Assembly: GCF_001949145.1 (NCBI RefSeq)
Contig: NW_019091391.1
Location: forward strand, 1,146,487 to 1,210,486
Length of the DNA: 64,000 nt
From: Acanthaster planci
Lineage: Eukaryota > Echinodermata > Asteroidea > Valvatida > Acanthasteridae
Reading direction: 5' to 3'
Shown: piece after piece, positions 36,301 through 47,004 of the stretch
Position numbering within the stretch: the first letter of the stretch is position 1
How the letters are laid out: each line of letters opens with the position of its first letter
Made by a program: the position numbers and the translations under genes
The notes under the pieces: generated by a model
What the model was told of the DNA's origin: nothing
What the model saw: the letters and a program-made list of their open reading frames with translations, nothing else
Database searches by the model: none

Positions 36301-37898
36301 GATAGCTGTAAAACTCCCATGAAAATCTGAACAGTGGAAGTTCCATTTTAGGGTCATTAAGTTTCCTACTTCAGCCTGGTTTGTGGATGGTGGGTCACAT
36401 ACTACTGCACACTCATTAGAACATGTCATTAGAATGTAGACCAATTGCTTTACATTTCAAAATGAATATCAGCCTCACCGGGCTAATGCAACGGCCAGCT
36501 CTTCATTCAGTGAGTTGTCCTCTCCTTGGCGTTGGGCCAACTCCAAGAGGCGTTGCAGGCCCCCCAGCTCTTGTGTCAGGCCTGCCAGGTGCTCCCGCAG
36601 GAGTTGGTCCTGGATGCGCAGGATCAGGTCCACCTGGTCCAGCAGCCAGACCTCCCGGTTCCGCAGCGCTTCCAGCTGGCGTGACAGGGCGGCGTGGATC
36701 TCGCTTTTGGCCTACAAGAATCAGGGATTGCGGGTTGGGAATGACATCAAGTGTGATTTAGAAATTGTTTGAAATCCGTCTTTTTAAAATCAGTGTTTTA
36801 GAAACACCCTCTAGCAGGAATAAAAGGTCTCACAGTTTTTTCGAAATGAATGTTCCCCAACCGAAAATAACAAGTTGCAAGTCGTCAGAGCCGCTGTTGA
36901 ATTAAAGGCCTTTCAAAGAATAGCACAGAAAAAAATCTACACAACCTTTCAAGTTTAATACCTACGTCTTTATCACGATGCCAAACTGAGTGATAAAGAC
37001 TTATGATAAAAAAAACTGCAGTTTGCTCTTTCCAAAACAAAAACTGGCACTCAATTAAAATTATTGAAAAATGGTTTTGAGACTAATTTTTGTGGGTTCT
37101 AGTCCTATGGAATCCACTCTCTTCCCCTTTAATTTTTTTTCTTTTGAAAACCCCTATACATAATTTTTTTTCAGTGCACTTTCTTTCACACCTTGCGAAG
37201 GGCATCTAGTCAGGCTGAACAAGCTTTTCCCAAACTGCAAACACCGATTCAGTACAACACAAAGAGGGCAAGTCTGGGGCTTTGATTAACCAAGGCCACC
37301 TCCTTCACCTGAGATGATTCAAATGCCCCGGGGGAATTTATGCCTTTTCATTACACAACAGGATTTATCAATGCATCTAAGCAGACCACACTTAGCAGTG
37401 ACAAGGGCAAATGCACTTGGTGTTTATGTGACCTCAGTACAGGTCACGGTAGGATGATTCTGCGTATTTCAGATACACAGAAGACCATTTACTTCATAAA
37501 TGCATTCTATCGTTTCTCAAAAGGGGGACCAAAAGGGTGAATGCACACCGCACTAGTTCCCCTTAAACTGTATGTACATAGACACTTTACAAACACAGGG
37601 ATATTTTCATTGCAGATTTTTAGAGAAAGATTTTCTTAGCTCTAGAGCAAAACAATAGAAATCCTACACCAATCAAAACTGTGGAAACAGGTGTTCACAT
37701 TTGCTGGGGCTTTGCCACTTGTGTGGAACTGACAGAGCTTACATGCACAGGCTAGCAGTAGAAGAGTTCCGGGCGACTTACCCCAAGGGCGCTGCTGTTA
37801 AGTTGCTCCTGCTTCTCAGCGATGCTGGCTATGGCATCCTGAATGCACGCCACCTTCCTCTGAACCTGGCCCAAGAGATCTTCGCATCCCTCCGCCAT
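30311..37898 (-). CDS. NCOA4: Nuclear receptor coactivator 4 (ferritin autophagy receptor) orthologue
   Basis: Seven phase-checked coding exons: 37782-37898 (ATG), 36479-36711, 35712-35874, 34158-34236, 33199-33412, 32723-32987, 30311-31726. They give 828 aa, longer than vertebrate NCOA4 (about 614). Residues 1-116 form a coiled-coil ARA70-type region with [12 protein letters not shown] at 58-69, the motif that identified the gene. A second ARA70-like segment, [12 protein letters not shown], follows in exon 3. C427, C433, C439 and C445 form C-x5-C-x5-C-x5-C; further Cys are at 342, 347, 349, 441 and 446. From exon 4 to the stop there are about 18 xxWLxx motifs (SDWLV, SDWLI, SNWLS, SEWLS and so on), 15 of them in the last exon, which ends WLVI. 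In animals NCOA4 binds ferritin and delivers it to lysosomes, and is degraded when iron is plentiful. The N-terminal identity is firm; the length of the C-terminal half is what the single long exon shows. Confidence 0.93.
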
Positions 37899-38264
37899 TG
37901 CAGCTCAGCGACAACTGAAAAGTCAAACAGGCCCATTGAAAGGTCACCAGTACAACATGGTAGGGCTCACTGATCATCAAATAAATCTGCATATAAAAAG
38001 GGTACCTGTGCACTGTACCAACCGGTAGTCATCAACTGAGCGGGTGTAAACACAAGCAAAATCAACAAATTGCACGCAGCAAAAATTCTGATCAACAGGT
38101 GAATAGAATTCATCTGTTGTTACTGAGACTGTCTTGATGTAGTTTTGTTGTTCTTGTTCCTATTATTGTAGGGTCTTTGGGTAATAAAACCAAGGATTTC
38201 TCAAAAGCACCTCAGGCAATGTAGCTCATAAACCTGAAGATAAGAGATGAAACAATGGGAAGCA

Positions 38265-38430
38265 GTCACAGTTTTAGAGGTGGGACGGAAACCCCAGAAG
38301 AATATTCCGGATGAAACCCACAGAATCAGGTAGGGACTGAAAACCCAATCCACTGTGTAGACCCAGCCAGAAATCAAACCTGAGCCACCGGTGTAAGGTG
38401 AAAACCTAGGAGAGAACCACTACGTCAACC
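38265..38430 (-). mobile_element. tRNA-derived SINE, copy 1
   Basis: Read on the minus strand, it begins with a tRNA-like head (an A-box-like GACGTAGTGGTT and a degraded B box GGTTTGATTTC). It continues into GGATTGGGTTTTCAGTC and CCTGATTCTGTGGGTTT, which are shared with 48600-48795. It lies within the probable first intron of NCOA4. It is older or more diverged than the second copy. Confidence 0.7.
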
Positions 38431-39139
38431 TGACCCCCCCCCAAAAAAAATCTGTCTGCAAAGCTCATCAATCTGTTGGTGCAATGGATACTGAACCTTT
38501 GTCTACTTTCCGTGTTATTTATGGGCAAAACTCACACAAAAACACTTTCGACTGGAATTGAGCTTGTGAAACAGACATCTAGGAATTGCCCCATGTCTGG
38601 GGCCCCATTGATGGGGGCGACAGGTGCTGTCGGGACAACAACAATGGCTTGTTGTTACTTTGTTGATTGGGTCCCGGTCCACGAAGTTTAAATAACGGCC
38701 AACGTTCTGGCTAAATGCACATTTATGGAGCTAGCAGTACTGTACTTACTTTAACAGCACTAAATACAATTTTTTTCTTTCTAGTCAACCTCTAGGGGTT
38801 ACAACCAGAGTTTGTAAGTATTTTGGTGACAACAACAAATGACAGCCCCAACTCTGCTGTGTTACCATTTAGTACACCAGACTTCAAACAATTCAGGCTG
38901 GGAATGGCAGCACTACAAACTGCAAACAAAACCCAGGTGGTTCCTTGTTTAACTTTTACCCCACCTCCCTTATTTGCCAACTTGTTTGGCAAAATTACAC
39001 CCTAAGTTAAAATATTTGCAGGCCTTCTCAAACATGCCTATACGGCAATTATCAGTAACTTCTGATCTCCAAATTTGATATGCGGTCCCAACAAAATGAT
39101 AATACAGGTTCTGCTGCAAGTCAAATACAAGTAAAACGT

Positions 39140-39730
39140 AAGCACTGTTGATATATCGATATGGATTTGATATTGATAATGCTGATGTCAATTTTTGGGT
39201 AATATTGATTTTTTGAAAATATGGTGTTTTTTGGGAGAAATATCAAAAATATCAAAACTTTGAAAACATCGATATCAAAGATGTCAAAAATATCGCTACT
39301 GAGGAACGAACTTTATTGAAAAATACGAAAGTGCATCGTCACATTACCGTAATTTTCGATAAACCACGGCTTACATGGGATTCTCACACTCAATAATTTG
39401 TGTACACTTTGCCTCGAAAATATAAAAAAATTTATCCTCCAAAACAGGTAATTATAGGTGCTAACCACACACACGTAGACTAGCACCACATGCTGATGAT
39501 ATCGCTATGCACGGCAGCGTATATCCCATCCCATGTAGGTAACATACGCAATACGGGCGCTAGAACATTTCGCAAAAGTGAATTGGATCGCATCATTACG
39601 GTGTAGGGGTGTACCCTTAAAACAATTTACCAGTAATTCATGCCTGTTATAATACCTTGAAAATTAAAATGAATAAAATTTGATATATCGATAATATCAA
39701 TATTAAAAAACTGATATATCGGTATCAGCC
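39140..39730. repeat. AT-rich GATATATCGATA-type repeat region
   Basis: Motifs such as GATATATCGATA, GATATCAAAGATGTCAAAAATATCG and CTGATATATCGGTATC recur between 39140 and 39300 and again near 39680-39730. They are partly self-complementary. I assign no function. Confidence 0.45.
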
Positions 39731-41340
39731 AACATACAATATTGTCGGTGCCTGGTAAAACGTTGCATAAATCATGAACAGGAAAAGTGGCTTCCGAATT
39801 GAGGATCAAGCTCAAACTTTTGGCTCTTGTTTAAACTTTACCAGCTGGAACCCTGACTCTCAAAGAAATTTTTTTTCTTTTACCTTGAACTTTTACCACA
39901 TCAGCTAGAAAGTCTGTTCCATGTTAGTACCATGCCCAGCACAAGACAGAAACCATGGTTTGGCACAATCGAAGTACCGTAATGCTACAACACAAGGATA
40001 GTCACATGTCAAACAGGGTTTATCGTCCATCAGTAACCACTGTTACCAAAGGCCCAATATTTACTCAGTTATTTTTCCTGCTGTCACAATTGCAAAAAAA
40101 AGGGGGAAAAATGCAGTATTTGGGGGTTTTGGGGGGAAACTCCAATACAACAGTTCCTTCTATGGTTCCATGGTTGCATGTATATTGTCATTGTGAACTC
40201 ATTTTGATGAGATGGAATTTGGACATTTTTAGTGCATTTTCAGGCAGTAGAGCCATGTGGTCAAGTAACGAATACCTATATGTAGTAACAAACAGCGAAT
40301 TTAATATCTGTTCAATGTTGGCTGCTTAACAATAACCTATGGCTGGTTCACAGCAAAATACCCTATCTTGTCACTCATAAATCTAGGGGTCGGCAAAATC
40401 CACATTTGGTACAATTGGCCGATCTGCGCAACCACTCAACCACTCTTCACAATTAGTAGATTCTGTATAAAAATACCAACTTTATTACCCTTTTTTGAAA
40501 TAGTCTTTCACAGTCACAAATAAGATTTCAGATATGGTGATTGGCTGACGCCAGAATTATCAACAAATCACAGAATAAGAAATACCAATTGTGCAATGAT
40601 CAAGTAATTACGCAGAACGACCGATCGCATCCATAAAGACCTTTTTCCTGTGATATCACAATTATGCTGGACTGCGATGTGTTGCGATGGAAATGGTGCA
40701 TAGTGTTGTGGTGGCAATCTAAGTTAAACTAGTCAAGCATGCATCATTCGTACATGCATTTGTGAGTGGTTAAAGCTGCCTGTAGGAATTATATGCAATC
40801 ACCCTGGCCGAGGAGGTCCACATGTGGTGGTATTTTCAAGTGGGTGAAAAAGGTCTATGGTATAGGCCCTGCTTCGTTTGACTTTGGTCTGTTTGTCATT
40901 TTCTGTACAAGAGTCATGGGAAGAAATATCTGGGGGGGGGGAAAGAAAATAAACTACTACGACAATCATGTGACCTGGTTACAACAAAAACACATCCAAC
41001 TCTGTGTGTGATGACCGAGTACACGTATCCATGGCGGTCATCAGCCATTCCTCGGTCGAAAACGCGCACGTAGGCGCTAGGCCCACGCCATGCACCGACA
41101 ACAAAGATAAGGCATGCAAAGATGGGCCTCGACGCAAAACGTGTTTTCTACAGGCCTAACTCTAATCGGCAATGTCATCAATATCACTTTCAAAGCATAA
41201 GCAAAGCTGAAGGATGTTCATTATTTTAAAGCCACCATACACCGGAACCACCCGGTTCACAAAAAACTGGGTCAACATCCATCACTAAGCCGGTCATCGT
41301 GGTCGAAAATCCAGGGTCACTCAAGTCGGGCCACGACGTA

Positions 41341-41400
41341 CGTGTACAATGTACTGTACATGTACATGTACATGTATAGTACAGTACATGTACGTACATT
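41341..41400. repeat. TGTACA/CATGTA palindromic microsatellite
   Basis: Alternating TGTACATGTACATGTACATG flanked by GTACTGTACA and AGTACAGTACATG makes the tract almost fully self-complementary. It sits about 170 bases beyond the low edge of the likely NCOA4 5' exon, so it would be intronic. Confidence 0.75.
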
Positions 41401-41570
41401 TCACAGGCGCAGATTGGTGTAGGTAGGCCTATGCCAATTTATTGTCTGTAGGATTTTAGTGATGCACCATTAACCAAACAGAGTTGATCTTTAAATATCA
41501 AGCCTTACTTCAGCATAGTTTTCAGTGTCATCGTTGGATTAAATATGGAAAATATGACAGATTTTCTTAC

Positions 41571-41660
41571 CGTCTCACCGTGGCAGGACAGCCGCTTGTA
41601 TCAACGGATCAAGCCTCCTCGCCTGGCTAGCTGAGCAGCATGAGCTAGCAATAGCTGCGC
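41571..41660 (-). promoter_or_regulatory. NCOA4: Probable NCOA4 5' non-coding exon and promoter area
   Basis: On the minus strand, ACGGTGAGACG|GTAAGAAAAT at 41571 is a strong donor and the only obvious one upstream of the NCOA4 start. The preceding bases (to about 41680) are GC-rich with several CpG (GCCGCGCCGGCCGGCC), as at many housekeeping promoters. The upper exon edge and transcription start are not determined. Confidence 0.5.
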
Positions 41661-43477
41661 CGCGCCGGCCGGCCGTAAATTATCTATTCATTATATTCAT
41701 AGTTGACCTTTTACCGCGCACCTTGGAGACGGTGATTGGTCAAACCAGCACTAGCGCTTTTAATTTTATGAGCAGATGTAGCCATTTCCACATCACTTGC
41801 TGCGAAATATGGGAAATGGCTACAGCTATTAGCTCGGTCTCCTAGGTCCTCGTGTCAGTCGCAGCCACAATACTTTTGCTCGTGGCAATCACAATCACGC
41901 GGGGGCGGGTGTTGGTCGGTGAAGGTTGCCAATGTATTTCTCCTGGTCGACATTTTTAAATGGCCTTTGACGGTGGGCGGAAATTCCGATGGAGGTCTTT
42001 TGCTCTGGCCATTTCCCCTCTGGCCGGGGTCAAGTGACCATGTCCCATCAAAAACAATAATTCAATCAGCTTTTGAAGGGAAAAACGTGTATTTGCATGG
42101 TTTTATAGGGCTGCAGAAAGATGTAACAAAAGTAGGCTAACAAACTATTCTGAATATTGTAAACACCAATAAATATCACATCAGAAAGAAAAAAAAAATT
42201 CTACAAAGTATTGAAAGTATTGAAACTGCTCTTCTGTTTCTTTTGACCAGTTCACTTTGTCAAAATCAAACAAGTTTTGCAATGGATATGATTTTCTTTG
42301 CGTTCATTTATTTACAATAGTTTTTATTTACAACACAGACAACTGATTTAGTTACATTCGCATAAAACTGACTTACAATCACACAATGTGGTCAGTCACT
42401 CCTAACATGACTATAATGATACTGTGGGCTATATGCTTGAATTTTTTGCTTTGACGAGTATAATATTCCAACTTGACATCTGACTACATGTACAATGTCC
42501 CTCGAAGAGCAACTATTCTTCATGTTATTTACCATGATCTTTATGCAAAATTCAATCAGATTCATTGTGATTTACACTTGGCTTTGAAAGTTTGGGCTAC
42601 ACGAGCAAAACAGTTTCTGAAAAGTTTTCGCCTCCCTCAAAACATTTGGCTGGGACCACACCTGTTTGCCTGAACAAACTGCAGTTCTGAAAAGTTTTCA
42701 AAACAGTCTTGTAAAATTAACACTGACCCCATGTAGAATTTCAGGTTAAACTTATAACTATGATCATCCAGAATGCACATTTTGTGAACGAATTCCACGT
42801 TAGAATAAAGTAAATTTTATTAAGGGAATAACAATGTGCTTGGCCGGTCTTAAACGTTGGTTTCAGCACATATTTTTTCATATTCATAAATACCCTTTTA
42901 GTCAGAGAGACAAAAGAAGTCAATATATGATGGATATCCAATGACTTTGTTCCAGAATTCTACTTGTATTTTCTGAACACCCTGTCCATTTTATGGTATA
43001 TTCCTTGTGCAAGTTGCTAAAAAAGAATCTCCTTAAATGGACTTAGCACGCATGTGGTGAGCTGTGTGCAGACAGACTGTTTACTAATCAGAATTGATTA
43101 ACTGTCTCGTGTCCAGTTGCTGGCGCATTATTTACGCAGCGGGCATTATCAAAATGTTAATACATGGTCAAGTTGCACATTGTTGAATAGGGAGACTGAG
43201 ATATTTATGAATATTAAATATAAAAATAGCAGTGGGTCACATGACACATCACATTACCTTCCATATTTTTCTCCATCCTCCACAAAGTAATTCTGATTAT
43301 AACCCATATATTTCAATCACAAATAAATGGTGTAAGGAGTTATTTCTTCATGCATATCAACACACTTGATGTGTTGGAATTTTTCAGGAATTCTTGTCCT
43401 GTCCTTTGAGTTGGCAAGGTTAACTTGTAGTAATCATGTCCCTGGGTCGTGTAGCATACCTACGTTGAGAAATCACC

Positions 43478-46400
43478 TCATCTTTTCTCTAGGTGTTTAA
43501 ATTTAGCTTCTGTGGAAGGGAAGAAATGAAAAAGAACGCGCATTGCACATCAATTATAGAATGCTGTGGTATAACATATATAAAATCCAATTTACGTTCT
43601 TCTTGCCCAGAACATGGCTGACTTCACACCTTCACAGACGATTGCTACCTTTAGTAAGGATGTCTGATTGCCAGAGTTGTTGACTACAATTACTGACCAG
43701 ACCCAAGTTGCAACTCTTCTGACCAGAGACTTGATTTGACTCAGGGAAAAAAAGACTTAAAAGACCTTGACTCGATTGGAACACATGTGATCTGACAGCC
43801 AAGGTTTGTTGAAATAAATATTGTGCGAGAGAAATGTACTTGCATCTGTGATTTTCAATGTGCAAGACCCAAAATTGACGAACTTCATCATGCTGATGTT
43901 TTGTCACAAGAAATATTAGCCAATTGAGATACAAAATAAAGCAGATAGGCCAAACAGTGAACCTGCTTTGCAAAACATCATCCACGTTGGTCAAACCATC
44001 AATGTTAAAAGAATGTCAGAAAAGTATGCAAAAGCAATGTAAGACAGGCTTGCAAAAATGACTTGGGACTTGACGCGAGAAAATTGGACTTGACCTTGGA
44101 AAATGATTCGGTGATGACTTGACTAGTAAAAAAAAAGGATGAGTGACTTGACAGCAGAAAAATGACTTAGATACAACACTGGTGGTCCTAAACGTTTGAC
44201 AACCTAAAGTTTCGAAGTGCCACCTTTGCAGCAATTTCATGTTATTTGGATCCCAGACTTTACCTAGTCTTCTGGCATAGGCGTCCAATCTCAGCGCAGC
44301 CTGCTCCAGACTCAGCACACTCTCTTCAATTTGGTCCACCTGGGCCAAGTAGGGTTCCAGGTTCTTGTCTGAAGGAGGAAAAGGTGTTGAAACAGTCCAA
44401 AAACTTTGTCAATTGTTAATTCACTTTGTATGACTTAACTCAACCAATCTGTATCCATTTCAACATCATGATAAAAAATCTGAAGTATTTAAATATAATA
44501 CACGAACATGCATGGATTCACAAAAAGGTATGTGGTTATTAAAAGTACTACTTCTGAATGGAAAAGTACTCCACATATTAATAGCACTTAAAATCAGGAA
44601 GAGTAAAATTTTGGTTATGGACAAATCTGGCAACCATGGTAACACGGTCACTGGTCATTTTGTAGTGGCCCCTACCAATGAAGGTAAGCACTGTGATAAC
44701 TACTGTACGAAGCCACTGTTCTGTGACAGCTGCCGTGTACAAAAACCCAACACAATGCTTTCTGCCATTGATGGGGGCCATCGGAATGTCAAGTGAACCG
44801 TTGCTATGATTCGTCTACAGGAGGTTCTTACACTTCTCATCTAGGTTCTTCATGTCTCGTTCAATCGCAACAGCCATCTGTTTCATGTCCTCGTACTTCT
44901 TGGAGGTCAACCTATTCATGTCTTCGAGGAGTTTGTAGTCTTCTGCAGTTGCTATTAATAAAAAAATAAGTTCCGTCCCACATACATGGGGGTAAGTATA
45001 ACAAGCAGTGATCATCCACACAGCCAAGCAAAAAAAGGAACATGTTCATGGTACCAGCCTGCACGGTATTTGGAAACCTTTTGATGTTGGGAAAAGTTTC
45101 TCAGAGGTTTCCAAACTGCTTAATATTCAAGGGTACTTGAAGGTGATTAGCCATCTGTCCACCTGTCCAGAGGACCGGCAAAGATTATTCAGGACAGGCA
45201 GTTTTTGCTTGTATGAAATTTACAAACCCCAATTTATTCCACAAATCTTTTAAACCTAAGAAAAAAAAATCTTTATGTTTTCATCCACAGCATTAGTTAC
45301 AATGGAAACATGGGCTCAGATAGCACACAGGGGTACCACTTTTTATAAATTTTGCTGGGAGTGGACAGGTGGTTAACACTGCTAAGGAAAGGATGGCAGA
45401 TATTTTAAATCCTGGATGAAACCCTGCGTTTAGCCACGTGACTCTGTCTTAGAATGGACAGCAACGCCAACTGAGTCACAGGCCTGGCGCATTCTGAACC
45501 AACCATAATAGCATCAACTGTGAATCATGTATTGCTGGTTCTTAGCTTAGATTTCCCAATGATTCCGAATACCCACCAGCAAGATCTCCTCTGATGTAGG
45601 CTGTCATCTTGGTGAACATGTCCCGTGTCAGCTCGGCAATGTCGTGGTCTGGCTCCATCGCTTCTGTCCCTGTCTCCACACCGACTTCGGAACTTTCTAC
45701 TGAAGTATAATTGAATGAAAACTGGAGAGGGTAAAAAAACAATCAGCATTGATTTTGCACAGACTGAAGGTTTGGTATTTAGCCTAGTTGATTATGGCAT
45801 GTTGGGAATATGTACAGAACATATGGTGTACATGTACAAATGTAGTTATTTCAGCTTTCATACACGGACATCTCTAACCTTTCCCTGCACTAACACAACA
45901 CCCTACCAAGTGATAACTGATAACGTGTCTTAATAGTCAAATTTGGTGGGGAAAATATTGAAGCATTTAATTTAGAAACACTTTGAATTTTTCAGACCAG
46001 AGCATTTATGCACATGATGCACAAAGTGGAGTCTAGCTACGTGTATGGAGCTCCTAAATGTTGCTTGTTTTGTCCTTTGACATGTTTGAAAAAGCCACTG
46101 CAAAATGCTCGTAAGGCTGGAAACAAGTTATTCTCTTGACGACAGGGAGCATGTGCTACCCAACCACACGGGACTGGACACACCTCCCCCTGTGGCGCAC
46201 AATTAGGCATCATTCATGTCGTCACGGATCACATCTGCTCTTTCTGCGCCGACTTTTTGATCAGTATTTACGCCGTTTACACACGTACATGTGTATTTCA
46301 CCATGGCCTTGCTGATTCCAACCTAGAGCCACAAATACGGCTGTAGTAGCTCTCTTTCACAATCTGTCTCTTGTGTGGTGGCGTCAGATAAGAGACAGAG

Positions 46401-46584
46401 ATTAAAAGAGAGCCACTACAGCCTTAGTATTTGTGGGCCTAGCCTAATCCCAACACACCCTCTATCTACATGTACATGTACATCATTAGGCCCTTCATCA
46501 GTTCATGTATATACTACCTCTCCTGAGCTTTTTCTCCGCATCACCAGCAGCCTCTGAATCAGTGGTGTTATCAGCCTTTTCCAT
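43478..46584 (-). CDS. BLOC1S2: BLOC-1 subunit 2
   Basis: Five phase-checked exons: 46518-46584 (ATG at 46584), 45577-45699, 44832-44951, 44264-44368, 43478-43509. They give 148 aa, against about 142 in human. Matching blocks in order are [55 protein letters not shown] and the terminal LEKR. The protein is almost entirely helical and coiled-coil, without signal peptide or membrane segment. It is a shared subunit of BLOC-1 (cargo sorting to lysosome-related organelles) and BORC (lysosome positioning), acting on the cytosolic face of endosomes and lysosomes. It is divergently arranged with RNF181, start codons 420 bp apart. Intron 1 carries a strong hairpin (46329-46437). The small last exon (9 codons plus stop) was found by extending the C-terminus through a splice phase of 1. 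Confidence 0.95.
46329..46437. repeat. Long near-perfect hairpin in BLOC1S2 intron 1
   Basis: The left arm 46329-46372 (CCACAAATACGGCTGTAGTAG, then GCTCTCTTT and CTGTCTCTT) pairs with the right arm 46390-46437 (AAGAGACAG, then AAAGAGAGCCACTACAGCC and TATTTGTGG). The arms are about 44-48 nt with few mismatches and small bulges, around a loop of about 17 nt. It could be a foldback transposon or encode a structured RNA. Neither is proven. Confidence 0.85.
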
Positions 46585-47004
46585 TTCCAAGCTTTTTTTA
46601 TACAAATTATTAGTTAGCTGGATTAAATTTTTTTGGAACAGCAAGGGTTCTAAAAGTAAACTACAACTCGTGCGGGTAGGAAGACGCTTTCATTTGTGTG
46701 GATCTTGTTAATATTGCAGCGAATGAGCTGATAGAGCGCCCTCAATAGGTGCATGTGGCACAGGAGTTGGTGTAGTATGACAAATTGACTTGTGTTGTGA
46801 GGATACCACATTGTGATATCCACGCACCAGGCTAGACGTGTACGGATTTTGTACACAAAACATGCTGTATGATTGTGCAATTTTGTGTGTTTTTCCTCCA
46901 TGGTTTTTGTAACTTCTGATTTTTTTTACGCTTGTGTAGCGTTTGTCAGAAGTGTGTACTTCTCAAGCTGAAACGAAAAACGAAAAGAAAAAATAGGCAT
47001 AAAA
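46585..47004. promoter_or_regulatory. Shared divergent promoter region, BLOC1S2 / RNF181
   Basis: 420 bp separate the minus-strand BLOC1S2 start codon (46584) and the plus-strand RNF181 start codon (47005), and no other gene is between. Both genes are broadly expressed housekeeping genes in animals, so a bidirectional promoter is the simplest reading. I see no TATA box with confidence, and the region is not strongly CpG-rich. Transcription starts are not visible from sequence. Confidence 0.6.

Larger units (their letters stand above)
37915..41570 (-). other. NCOA4 first intron (probable)
   Basis: The first coding exon has an acceptor CTTTTCAG directly upstream (exon edge 37914, ATG 37898), so a 5' non-coding exon must lie further up, most simply at 41571. 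The interval contains a SINE-like repeat (38265-38430), AT-rich GATATATCGATA-type repeats (39140-39730) and a TGTACA palindrome tract (41341-41400). No other gene recognised. Confidence 0.6.

Noticed and set aside
45345-45480. tRNA-like segment on the minus strand (CTCAGTTGGC and GGGTTTCATCC)
   Set aside because: The A and B boxes are weak, the acceptor stem does not close and the body is not shared with the SINE copies. At most a degraded SINE head.
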